In this document: positions 1 through 6,015 of the stretch, piece by piece
How the letters are laid out: each line of letters begins with the position of its first letter
How positions within the stretch are numbered: the stretch's first letter is position 1
Source: Mariprofundaceae bacterium
GTDB taxonomy: Bacteria; Pseudomonadota; Zetaproteobacteria; Mariprofundales; Mariprofundaceae
NCBI GenBank assembly: GCA_030950965.1
Contig: JAUZQP010000159.1
Coordinates: forward strand, 1-6,279
Reading direction: 5' to 3'
DNA: 6,279 nucleotides
The notes under the pieces: generated by a model
The model's input: the letters and a program-made list of their open reading frames with translations, nothing else
Database searches by the model: none
What the model was told of the DNA's origin: nothing
Position numbers and translations under genes: made by a program

Positions 1-1329
1 GAAGGTGATAATCTGCGACACCCGTTCTTCACCATATTTGAGCGTGACGTAACGAATCACCTCTTCACGGCGCACCTGGCAAAAATCAATATCAAAATCG
101 GGCATGGATACCCGTTCAGGGTTCAAAAAACGTTCAAACAGCAGGCCATATTTGATCGGGTCTAGGTCGGTAATCAGCATCACGTAAGCGACCAGTGAAC
201 CCGCACCCTAACCACGCCCCGGACCAACGGGGATCTCTTTGTTTTTCGCCCATTTAATAAAATCTGCTACAATGAGAAAATAACCAGGGAAGCCCATTTG
301 AATGATAATGCCCAGCTCAAATTCCAAGCGTTGATCATAGGTTTCACGCACCGCATCAGGCTCGCCAGCTATAATGGCAGACCAACGATCATCCACCCCT
401 TTTGCTGCCTGTTGGCGCATATAGGTGTTAAGATCAATATTGTCAGGTGTTTCAAAATCAGGGAGTTGGTATTGACCGAAACGCAGGTCAACATTGCAGC
501 GGTTGGCGATATGGACGGTGTTTTCTAGGGCTTCGGGAACATCCTCAAAGATTGCGCTCATCTCTTCATAGGTGCGTAAATAGCATTCCGGTGTGAAGTT
601 GCCTGCGACATCATCGTGAATGGTACGGTTACTGGCGAGCGCGAGCATGGCTTCCAAGGCTGGGAAGTCTTCGCGCTGGATAAAGTGCGCGTTATTGCTC
701 GCTACCAAGGGTATATCTATTTCGTGCGCCAATTGAATCAGGGCGCGGTTGGTCTCCTCTTGTGCTGAATGCCCGTGCCGTTGCAGCTCAATGAAGAAGC
801 ACTCTTTTTGACCATCTTGGTTGAGAATATCTTTGTATTCCAAGGCTACATGGCGCGCCATTTCTGGGTCGTTACGTTGCAAATATTGTTCAATCTCACC
901 ATGCCAACCCGAGGAGAGTCCAATCAACCCTTGCCCCCATTTCCGTAGCATTGTTTTATCGATACGGGGTTTGTAGTAAAAGCCATCAAGGTAGGAGCTG
1001 GAAACGAGTTTAAGTAGGTTTTTCCAGCCATGTTGATTGCGCGCCAGCAGCACTAATTGTGCATAACGCGGGCCACGAGGCCCATCGCTGATGCGTTGGG
1101 TGTGGTCGTCGCAAACATAAAATTCGCAGCCAAGAATAGGCTTGATCCCCATGCGTAACGCTTGAGAGTAAAATTCCACTGCGCCAAACAAATTGCCATA
1201 ATCCGTCAAAGCCACCGCTGGCTGCCGCATCTCTGCCGCACGTTTGAGTAGTGACTTTACATCCATTACACCGCCGAGTAGCGAAAAATCCGAATGATTA
1301 TGAAGGTGGACGAAAGGAGAGAACTGCAT
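1..1329 (-). pseudogene. dnaE: DNA polymerase III subunit alpha, N-terminal part, interrupted by an in-frame amber codon; runs off the left edge
   Basis: Catalytic subunit of the replicative DNA polymerase. The first 373 codons (208-1329) form the PHP domain (about residues 1-270, opening with FVHLHNHSDFS) and the start of the C-family polymerase palm, ending in PVGPGRG. Then comes TAG (208-210). Beyond it the same frame stays open to the edge and reads GAGSLVAYVM, LLFERFLNPERVSMPDFDID and VSQIITF, all classic DnaE palm sequence including the catalytic PDFD aspartates (codons 97-99 and 91-93). The ATG at 1327-1329 is supported by FVHL starting at residue 6, the usual DnaE1 spacing; no good Shine-Dalgarno is visible. 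Several PHP metal ligands are lost. If TAG is read as stop, only a 373-residue fragment without catalytic aspartates is made. Identity is near certain. Whether the gene is truly broken, misread or read through cannot be decided from the sequence. Confidence 0.93.
208..210 (-). other. dnaE: In-frame TAG (amber) within dnaE at the GRGS-motif serine
   Basis: The plus strand reads cta, so the coding strand has TAG between GGPGRG-type sequence (PVGPGRG) and GAGSLVAY. Family members have Ser here (GPGRGSGAGS). Counting 37 residues to the first catalytic Asp of PDFD gives equivalence to E. coli Ser364, as Asp401 minus 37. TCG to TAG is a single C-to-A change. No frame shift is involved and 69 sense codons follow without another stop. 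The first in-frame restart candidates downstream are GTG 181-183 and ATG 178-180, neither with a clear ribosome binding site. Confidence 0.9.
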
Positions 1330-1381
1330 GCAGCCATGCTAAGAAAACTGCCTAAGAAAGGCAATCAGGGTAAGTGTGAAG

Positions 1382-1445
1382 AGGCGACCTGCCGAAGCAT
1401 AATCGTGTGTGAGGGAGAGGGAATCATACATCCGTCAGGTCGCCT
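1382..1445. repeat. 10-bp perfect inverted repeat flanking the dnaE promoter -10
   Basis: AGGCGACCTG (1382-1391) and its exact reverse complement CAGGTCGCCT (1436-1445) are separated by 44 bp. The right arm occupies the spacer of the proposed dnaE promoter; the left arm lies about 25-35 nt downstream of the expected transcription start. It could be a pair of operator half-sites or the base of a leader RNA stem with a large loop. There is no T-tract, so it is not a terminator. The remainder of the gap (1330-1533) holds only short hairpins. Confidence 0.55.
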
Positions 1446-1451
1446 GCCCAA
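1423..1451 (-). promoter_or_regulatory. Putative sigma70-type promoter of dnaE
   Basis: On the minus strand, TTGGGC (1446-1451) and TATGAT (1423-1428) are separated by exactly 17 bp. The -10 matches the consensus at 5 of 6 positions, the -35 at only 3 of 6. It would start transcription near 1416, giving a leader of roughly 85 nt before the dnaE ATG. It lies in the 204-bp gap after the DUF2062 gene, the only place where dnaE could have its own promoter nearby. This is pattern matching only. Confidence 0.4.
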
Positions 1452-1533
1452 CGCGAGAAAGGCTAGTGCAGCGTGTTTATGAAACGGTGACCTGTGTCAC
1501 ACGGTTGATTTTTCATCCTGAATGACTTGGGTA

Positions 1534-2052
1534 TTAAGAGCTGCGAGGGGTTACGCGGGTGCGCCAGCGGTTGATGATGCGCCAACGCCATACGATGCGA
1601 ATAAAGAGATAGCCTAGCGTGCTGAATACTACGGCGCAAATAAAGCACCCCAACAAAAAAGGCGGCATGATGGTGGTGAAACCATCGATAAACCATGCTG
1701 GGTCGGGTTCAAAGTGAAAGGGTGTTTCGGGGAGTTGAAGCACCCATGTGCCCAGTTTATAGGTGGCATAAAAAATAGGTGGCATGGTGACAGGGTTAGT
1801 CAACCAGACCAAACCAACAGACACAGGTAAATTACCATGAAACCACACGGCACCTGCTGCTGCCATCACCATTTGACCCGGTAGTGGGACAAAGGCGATA
1901 AACAAACCAATGGCAAATGCCATTGCCACTGTTCGTCGGTTCAACATCCACAAATAGGGACGGTGAATCAACGATCCGAAGCAGCGTAAACATTTATGCT
2001 TGCGCAGCTCTTCGGGGTCGGGCATCAGTTTGTTTAATAACCGTTGAGGCAT
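1534..2052 (-). CDS. DUF2062 domain integral membrane protein
   Basis: 172-residue inner-membrane protein of the DUF2062 family, whose function is unknown. Family hallmarks are clear: the NRRTVAMAFAIGLFIAF segment (38-54), the PGQM motif (58-61) and WLTNPVTMPPIFY (83-95). Hydrophobic stretches at about 43-72, 75-105 and 125-155 suggest two broken or re-entrant segments plus a C-terminal membrane helix, followed by a basic tail (WRWRIINRWRTR). An N-terminal CxxC (Cys21, Cys24) precedes the first membrane segment. The ATG at 2050-2052 is 3 bp after the metG TAA stop with no convincing Shine-Dalgarno, so translation is probably coupled to metG. It ends in TAA and is the last gene before the 204-bp gap to dnaE. 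Family assignment is firm; a role cannot be assigned. Confidence 0.9.
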   Translation of the reverse strand: MPQRLLNKLMPDPEELRKHKCLRCFGSLIHRPYLWMLNRRTVAMAFAIGLFIAFVPLPGQMVMAAAGAVWFHGNLPVSVGLVWLTNPVTMPPIFYATYKLGTWVLQLPETPFHFEPDPAWFIDGFTTIMPPFLLGCFICAVVFSTLGYLFIRIVWRWRIINRWRTRVTPRSS

Positions 2053-2055
2053 GGT

Positions 2056-3606
2056 TTAATCCATACGTGGAAACACGGGAGATGGTGCGCGGCATGCATG
2101 CCCATGGGGTAGTGCGCCCCACCCTCCGTTTTCGGCTAATCGTAGTTGATCGCTGTCCACCTCTTGCCCCATGATCTGACTTAACATGGCAGCAGCCTTA
2201 GTCGGCATGAAGGGCGACATTTGCAGACAAATAAGGCGCAAACTCTCAATCAGGTGATACAACACAGCATCTAAGCGTGCATTTTCACCCTGTTTTGCTA
2301 ATGCCCATGGTGCGTTCTCTTCCACATAACGGTTGCCGTGACGCACCACCACGTTAATGCGCTCCAACGCTTGGTGAAAGGCTTGCTGTTGCAAGGCTTC
2401 GTCCACATCACGCTGCATGGACTCTATATCGGCAATTAAAGCGCGGTCGATCGCCTCTTCGGTGGTGGGTTGATTTAAGACGCTGTTGCGGTATTTTTTT
2501 AGCATCGCCAGCGAGCGATTCAGTAGATTGCCCAAATCGTTCGCTAATTCGCTGTTATAACGCCTAGTCAGTGCCGACTCAGAGAAATCCCCATCTTGTC
2601 CGAAGGGAACTTCGCGCAACAAAAAGTAGCGCAGGACATCGGCATCGTGGGTGGCTAACAAATCCGCAGGACGCACAGCATTGCCGAGGCTCTTGCTCAT
2701 CTTATTGCCTTCGACCGTCCACCAACCATGCGCAAAAATACGTTTGGGCAAAGGCAACCCTGCTGCCATCAACATACAGGGCCAATACACAGCATGAAAA
2801 CGTAAAATATCTTTACCAATCAAATGCACATCGGCAGGCCAATGTTCCATGCATGCTTGTTCATCGGGGAAGCCTGGTGCGGTTAAATAATTGGTGAGTG
2901 CGTCAATCCATACATAAATCACATGACCTTCGTCATCAGGGACGGGAATCCCCCACGAAAAGGTGGTGCGTGAAATGGATAAATCATGCAAACCAGATTC
3001 AACAAAGCGTAACACTTCATTGCGGCGTGATGCCGGAGCAATAAAATCGGGGTGGGCGTGAATATGTTCCAGCAGTTTGTCTTGCCAATCACTTAAACGG
3101 AAGAAGTAGGACGCTTCTTGCACCCGCTCCAAACCACGCTTGCAATCGGGGCAGTGCTTAGCTTCCCAGCAGTCGCCATCTTTGAGCTGGGTTTCTGTCC
3201 AGTAACTTTCGCATGGCACACAGTACCAGTCTTCATACATGCCTTGGTAAATAGCATCGGCATCGCGCAAGCGCCGCCACATGGCTTGTACGGCTTGATG
3301 ATGTCGGGCGGAACTGGTGCGAATAAAATCATCGTTACTGATGGAAAGCTCTGGCCACAGCGTGGCATAGCGTTCAACCACTTGGTCAGCCAAAGCAATC
3401 GGTTCAATGCCGCGTTTTTCTGCCGCTTGTTGCACCTTTTGCCCATGTTCATCGACACCCGTTAAAAAAAACACATCGCGCCCACTCATGCGTTGATGAC
3501 GTGCCAGCACATCCGCCGCAATCGTCGTGTACATATGACCCAGATGGGGTTCATCGTTCACATAGTAAATGGGCGTGGTGACATAGTAGGAAGAAGGTGA
3601 AGACAT
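2056..3606 (-). CDS. metG: Methionyl-tRNA synthetase (short form, no C-terminal tRNA-binding domain)
   Basis: Cytoplasmic class I aminoacyl-tRNA synthetase that charges tRNA-Met (initiator and elongator) with methionine, using ATP. The class I signatures are intact: HLGH at 21-24 in the HIGH position and KMSKS at 302-306. The connective peptide carries one zinc-knuckle set, Cys129-x2-Cys132 and Cys152-x2-Cys155. The YYVTTPIYYVND start (7-18), GVDEHG (50-55) and WIDALTNY (233-240) also match. The anticodon-binding helical domain has the NRYVEENAPW block (425-434) that includes the anticodon-reading Trp. At 516 residues it ends with the VFPRMD tail of the short MetRS type and lacks the EMAP/Trbp111-like dimerisation domain found in E. 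coli. The ATG at 3604-3606 has no obvious Shine-Dalgarno and sits 19 bp beyond the base of a strong hairpin. It is third in the map operon. Stop is TAA. Confidence 0.97.
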   Translation of the reverse strand: MSSPSSYYVTTPIYYVNDEPHLGHMYTTIAADVLARHQRMSGRDVFFLTGVDEHGQKVQQAAEKRGIEPIALADQVVERYATLWPELSISNDDFIRTSSARHHQAVQAMWRRLRDADAIYQGMYEDWYCVPCESYWTETQLKDGDCWEAKHCPDCKRGLERVQEASYFFRLSDWQDKLLEHIHAHPDFIAPASRRNEVLRFVESGLHDLSISRTTFSWGIPVPDDEGHVIYVWIDALTNYLTAPGFPDEQACMEHWPADVHLIGKDILRFHAVYWPCMLMAAGLPLPKRIFAHGWWTVEGNKMSKSLGNAVRPADLLATHDADVLRYFLLREVPFGQDGDFSESALTRRYNSELANDLGNLLNRSLAMLKKYRNSVLNQPTTEEAIDRALIADIESMQRDVDEALQQQAFHQALERINVVVRHGNRYVEENAPWALAKQGENARLDAVLYHLIESLRLICLQMSPFMPTKAAAMLSQIMGQEVDSDQLRLAENGGWGALPHGHACRAPSPVFPRMD

Positions 3607-3625
3607 GCAGGCAATGATGCTTATT

Positions 3626-3661
3626 ACACGGCATATCGCAAGTTTTTGCGCTATGCCGTGT
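3626..3661. repeat. Strong intergenic hairpin between the DUF2333 gene and metG
   Basis: ACACGGCATA (3626-3635) pairs perfectly with TATGCCGTGT (3652-3661). After one mismatch (3636/3651) five more pairs form (3637-3641 with 3646-3650), leaving a 4-nt loop: 15 pairs in a 36-nt element. On the transcribed (minus) strand it begins 3 nt after the DUF2333 stop codon and ends 19 nt before the metG ATG. It is followed by AATAAGC, not by a T-tract, so it does not look like an intrinsic terminator. An mRNA processing or stability barrier, or a REP-like repeat, fits better. Confidence 0.8.
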
Positions 3662-3664
3662 TAT

Positions 3665-4669
3665 TTAGCCAGCCGATGAGGAGGATGTGTGTGATAATAT
3701 GCTGTTCACTGAGTTGATCTTCTGTCGAACACTGTACAAGCGCGTGGCTAACTGCTTCAAATGATTGTTGCGCCATGATTCGCTATCACCATTGAATACC
3801 ACATCAGGTTCAAAGTAGGCCGCTTCCAGTTGTGTGGTAATGCTGCCGAGCAGAGCGTTCCCGTCATTTTTATCTAACACATCACCAAATTCAAAGGCTA
3901 TGACTTGATAGATCTCATACAAGCTATATGCCACCCCTTTCGCATGGTAAAAACGGTCATCACTGTCAAACATCGTGACATCATCCGCCATCAAGGCAGA
4001 TGTTTCAGCTCCCAGCAGGGAGGCAAACTGTTCATTTAAACGCACCAATGTATCAGCGCGGGCAAAGAACCCCGCCTTCCCTTGGCTTAATTGTGCTTGG
4101 TACAGGTGTAAAGCGACAATAGATTTCTGCAGTTCACCTTCATAACGTGGGAACATCCAAGAATCAGGGTTGACCGACATGTGACCATAAGCCTGGCGCA
4201 CATGACTGTTTAAAGCGCTGGTGGTGCGATCTTGACGGGAGAGGTTCTCGCGCAACACCAGCAAAGAGCGCAGTAATGATTCGCGTACACCCATCTGGAA
4301 ATTCACCTTGTTATCCAGCAGGCGTGTGCCAGGGAAAACATCATTCGGGAACCAACCACCAAAAGATTGCACCTCTTTTTCAATCAACAGGGCATGAAGA
4401 TCAACAAAGGCACTACCAGGAACCGTGCGTTCTGGCATCATTTGGCTGGCGGATAGTGGTGCTTCATGTTGTAAATCTTTAGGCAACGTCGATGATTTTG
4501 GCATGGTCATGCTGTTCATTGCGACGATAAAAGGGCTACTCTGTTGAGAGAGGGTGTACAGCCAAAAAGTCAACGCCGCGAACAGTAATAGCAGCACCGC
4601 AATAACGATGCCATTGCGGCGCAAGAGTTTACCCAACGTCTGTCGTTGTTGGTCCCAAAGATAAGCCAT
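3665..4669 (-). CDS. DUF2333 family membrane-anchored protein
   Basis: 334-residue protein of the DUF2333 family, known from Pseudomonadota and without an assigned function. A basic N-terminus (KLLRRNG, 14-20) is followed by one hydrophobic helix at about 20-40, giving a single-pass inner-membrane anchor with the bulk of the protein probably in the periplasm. Family-typical blocks are GGWFPNDVFPGTRLLDN (104-120), FQMGVRESLLRSL (124-136), the DSWMFPRYEGEL segment (169-180), FFARADTLVRL (201-211) and DDRFYHAKGVAYSLYEI (237-253). The 41-85 stretch is low in structure and reads as a linker; the C-terminus ends in a Ser-rich tail. The ATG at 4667-4669 has the best ribosome binding site in the window: AGGAG 8 nt upstream, overlapping the map TAG stop, so it is co-transcribed and probably coupled with map. 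Stop is TAA. Confidence 0.88.
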   Translation of the reverse strand: MAYLWDQQRQTLGKLLRRNGIVIAVLLLLFAALTFWLYTLSQQSSPFIVAMNSMTMPKSSTLPKDLQHEAPLSASQMMPERTVPGSAFVDLHALLIEKEVQSFGGWFPNDVFPGTRLLDNKVNFQMGVRESLLRSLLVLRENLSRQDRTTSALNSHVRQAYGHMSVNPDSWMFPRYEGELQKSIVALHLYQAQLSQGKAGFFARADTLVRLNEQFASLLGAETSALMADDVTMFDSDDRFYHAKGVAYSLYEIYQVIAFEFGDVLDKNDGNALLGSITTQLEAAYFEPDVVFNGDSESWRNNHLKQLATRLYSVRQKINSVNSILSHTSSSSAG

Positions 4670-4682
4670 TCATTTTCTCCTA
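4670..4682 (-). promoter_or_regulatory. Shine-Dalgarno of the DUF2333 gene overlapping the map stop codon
   Basis: The coding strand reads TAGGAGAAAATGA directly before the DUF2333 ATG. The map stop TAG is part of the AGGAG ribosome binding site, which is 8 nt from the start codon. This argues for translational coupling of the two genes and shows that UAG terminates map: reading through it would give a frame offset from DUF2333. Confidence 0.85.
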
Positions 4683-5432
4683 CGAAGACGGCAGCGTGAG
4701 CACATCAACGCCATGGGCAGTCACGGCCATCGTATGTTCAAATTGAGCCGACAGCGATTTGTCTCGCGTGACCACGGTCCAGTTATCACGCAGTTTTTTT
4801 ACCGCTGGTCGTCCAGCATTGATCATGGGCTCAATGGTGAACACCATGCCCTCTTTGAGCGCCGTACCTTCGCGTGGTTTGCCATAATGCAGCACTTGAG
4901 GGTCTTCATGGAAGTCGCGCCCAATACCATGCCCACAGTATTCACGCACCACCGAAAAATGGTGATGTTCAACATATTGTTGGATGGCATGACCAATATC
5001 GCCAAGGGTAATACCTGGCTTGACGATGGCAATGGCGCGTTCCAGTGATTCGTTTGCTACATCCACCAATTTACGCACATAAGGCTTCACTTCACCGACT
5101 AAAAAAGTGCGGCTGGTATCACCATGCCAACCGTTCAGAATCGTGGTTACATCGACGTTAATAATATCGCCATCGACCAATACTTTATCACTGGGAATAC
5201 CGTGGCAAACGACATGGTTGACCGATGTACACACCGATTTAGGGAAGCCATGGTAATTCAGTGGCGCGGGAATACCGCCATGCTCTAGGGTATAATCATG
5301 CACCAGTTGATTGATGGCATTGGTGGTGATGCCAGCGCGGATATGTGGTTCAATCATCACCAACGTATCAGCAGCCAAATGGCACGCGGCACGCATAGCG
5401 TTGATTTCTTCAGGTTTTTTTAGTTTGATCAT
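4680..5432 (-). CDS. map: Type I methionine aminopeptidase
   Basis: Cytosolic metalloprotease that removes the initiator methionine from nascent proteins with a small second residue. The pita-bread fold ligands are all present (numbering from ATG 5430-5432): Asp94 (in INVDVT), Asp105 (GWHGDTSRT), His168 (CGHGIG), Glu201 (TIEPM) and Glu232 (FEHTMA). The substrate-binding His77 (VVCHGIP) and His175 (DFHEDP) are also kept. The chosen start gives MIKLKKPEEI, the usual Map N-terminus, and 250 residues. The frame is open for another 16 codons to an ATG at 5478-5480, but that adds an atypical N-terminus (MLNVFHSPHY) and lies inside an arm of a long palindrome, so I reject it. No good Shine-Dalgarno precedes either start. 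It is first in the map-DUF2333-metG-DUF2062 operon and ends in TAG. Confidence 0.96.
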   Translation of the reverse strand: MIKLKKPEEINAMRAACHLAADTLVMIEPHIRAGITTNAINQLVHDYTLEHGGIPAPLNYHGFPKSVCTSVNHVVCHGIPSDKVLVDGDIINVDVTTILNGWHGDTSRTFLVGEVKPYVRKLVDVANESLERAIAIVKPGITLGDIGHAIQQYVEHHHFSVVREYCGHGIGRDFHEDPQVLHYGKPREGTALKEGMVFTIEPMINAGRPAVKKLRDNWTVVTRDKSLSAQFEHTMAVTAHGVDVLTLPSS

Positions 5433-5456
5433 GGGTGGTAATGTCCAAAGATAGTG

Positions 5457-5546
5457 AGGGCTGTGGAAAACATTAAGCATCCCATTTCTACGACGGATAG
5501 GGATTCATAGACGAGTAGAAATGGATGTTTTATTTTCCGCAGCCCT
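5457..5546. repeat. ~90-bp nested palindrome in the map leader
   Basis: Outer arms are 5457-5470 (AGGGCTGTGGAAAA) and 5533-5546 (TTTTCCGCAGCCCT), complementary except for one position. Inner arms are 5478-5491 (CATCCCATTTCTAC) and 5515-5527 (GTAGAAATGGATG), complementary with one bulged base. The loop is 23 nt. The element ends 24 bp upstream of the map ATG and would fold in the map mRNA leader. An alternative pairing competes for the inner arm: 5523-5529 (GGATGTT) also complements 5557-5563 (AACATCC). It could be a regulatory leader or a palindromic mobile repeat; no clear target duplication was found. On the plus strand the inner stem is followed by TTTTATTTT, so it might also stop antisense transcripts. 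Confidence 0.7.
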
Positions 5547-5683
5547 TAGATTAAATAACATCCTAAAGATTCGCTCGTTAAAGGCAAGCGACATGCTATA
5601 AACGGCTTCCCTTTTAAGACGGAACATCCTTAACAGCAACGTGTTGAACGGGGTGTGATGGCAAGGATTTGAACTCAAGGGTA

Positions 5684-5784
5684 TGGTGCGCTTGCGCACA
5701 AAATGGCGTTGTAGAACCCATACACTTGTTCATTTATCACACCTCTGCATGAGTTGTACCGCCGTGTGGTGCGCAAGCGCACCC
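5684..5784. mobile_element. 101-bp MITE-like element with GTGCGC-type inverted ends flanked by TA
   Basis: The left end TGGTGCGCTTGCGCAC (5684-5699) and the right end GTGCGCAAGCGCACCC (5769-5784) are inverted copies matching at 15 of 16 positions. Each end is also an internal palindrome (GTGCGC, 2 nt, GCGCAC). Both are bordered by TA (5682-5683 and 5785-5786), as expected for a TA target duplication of IS630/Tc1-mariner type. The 69-bp core has no coding potential. A TA duplication is weak evidence on its own, so the alternative is two separate REP-like palindromes in opposite orientation. Confidence 0.55.
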
Positions 5785-5804
5785 TACGCTTCACCGTTGC
5801 AGCT

Positions 5805-5812
5805 CTCTTTTT
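5805..5812. repeat. Left target-site duplication of the 122-bp MITE
   Basis: CTCTTTTT immediately precedes the terminal GTAA of the element; an identical copy follows the other end at 5935-5942. Confidence 0.85.
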
Positions 5813-5934
5813 GTAATCATTCACTCCCCCCACTGATTTTTCCGCCCTCTGCGTTGAAAGTGCTCATTTACCCAAGCGTAAACTCCGCGCTTTCGCCTTG
5901 ATGGCGAAAAAACAGAGGGGGTGTGAATAATTAC
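5813..5934. mobile_element. 122-bp MITE with IS66-like ends
   Basis: Terminal inverted repeats at 5813-5846 (GTAATCATTCACTCCCCC...) and 5903-5934 (read inward from 5934: GTAATTATTCACACCCCC...) match at 28 of 34 aligned columns. The element is flanked by a perfect 8-bp direct repeat CTCTTTTT (5805-5812 and 5935-5942). Ends beginning GTAA together with 8-bp target duplications are the known signature of IS66-family insertion sequences, so a non-autonomous IS66 derivative is inferred. The core contains small hairpins (TTTCGCC 5891-5897 with GGCGAAA 5903-5909; TTTAC/GTAAA around 5868-5882) and no ORF. The perfect duplication suggests a fairly recent insertion. Confidence 0.85.
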
Positions 5935-5942
5935 CTCTTTTT
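5935..5942. repeat. Right target-site duplication of the 122-bp MITE
   Basis: CTCTTTTT immediately follows the TTAC end of the element and is identical to 5805-5812. Confidence 0.85.
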
Positions 5943-6015
5943 GTCCTGTCTTCAGCGGAAAGCCCAATGAGTAGTTATGCAGCCCTCCCCTAAATCCGTT
6001 AATTATTTTGTATGC

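Larger units (their letters stand above)
5433..6015. other. Non-coding gap between the LOG-family gene and map, rich in palindromic elements
   Basis: No credible gene is visible in this 583-bp stretch. It holds three independent inverted-repeat elements (5457-5546, 5684-5784 and 5813-5934). The 5547-5680 part between the first two holds two direct copies of AACATCCT (5557-5564 and 5623-5630) and a small TCGCT/AGCGA hairpin. I could not identify a confident promoter for map, although the operon should start here. The open frames crossing it have atypical protein sequence and cut through the repeats. Confidence 0.7.

Noticed and set aside
1294..1482. Plus-strand 62-codon frame over the dnaE start and upstream gap
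   Set aside because: No ribosome binding site; it overlaps dnaE coding sequence antisense and the promoter repeat, and the product resembles nothing known.
1480..1533. Possible terminator after the DUF2062 gene: GTGAC/GTCAC hairpin at 1487-1500
   Set aside because: Only 5 bp of stem and, on the minus strand, it is followed by CGTTTC without a T-tract.
5433..5480. Longer map start at ATG 5478-5480
   Set aside because: Adds 16 residues unlike any Map N-terminus, has no ribosome binding site and overlaps a palindrome arm; MIKLKKPEE at 5432 fits the family.
5590..5640. TTAAAAGGGAAGCCG on the minus strand, resembling the AGGGAA-CCGG part of cobalamin riboswitches
   Set aside because: The downstream conserved B12 box and core pairings are missing, and map is not a cobalamin-related gene.
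5643..5685. tRNA-like T-arm on the minus strand (GAGTTCAAATC then CTTGCCA), suggesting a tRNA 3' end or an attachment-site remnant
   Set aside because: The presumed T-stem halves do not pair and no acceptor, anticodon or D-arm can be found; the match is limited to a TTCAAAT-like loop.
5505..5901. Open frames across the gap (minus 5505-5699, plus 5683-5901)
   Set aside because: They run through the inverted repeats, lack ribosome binding sites and have no recognisable protein features.
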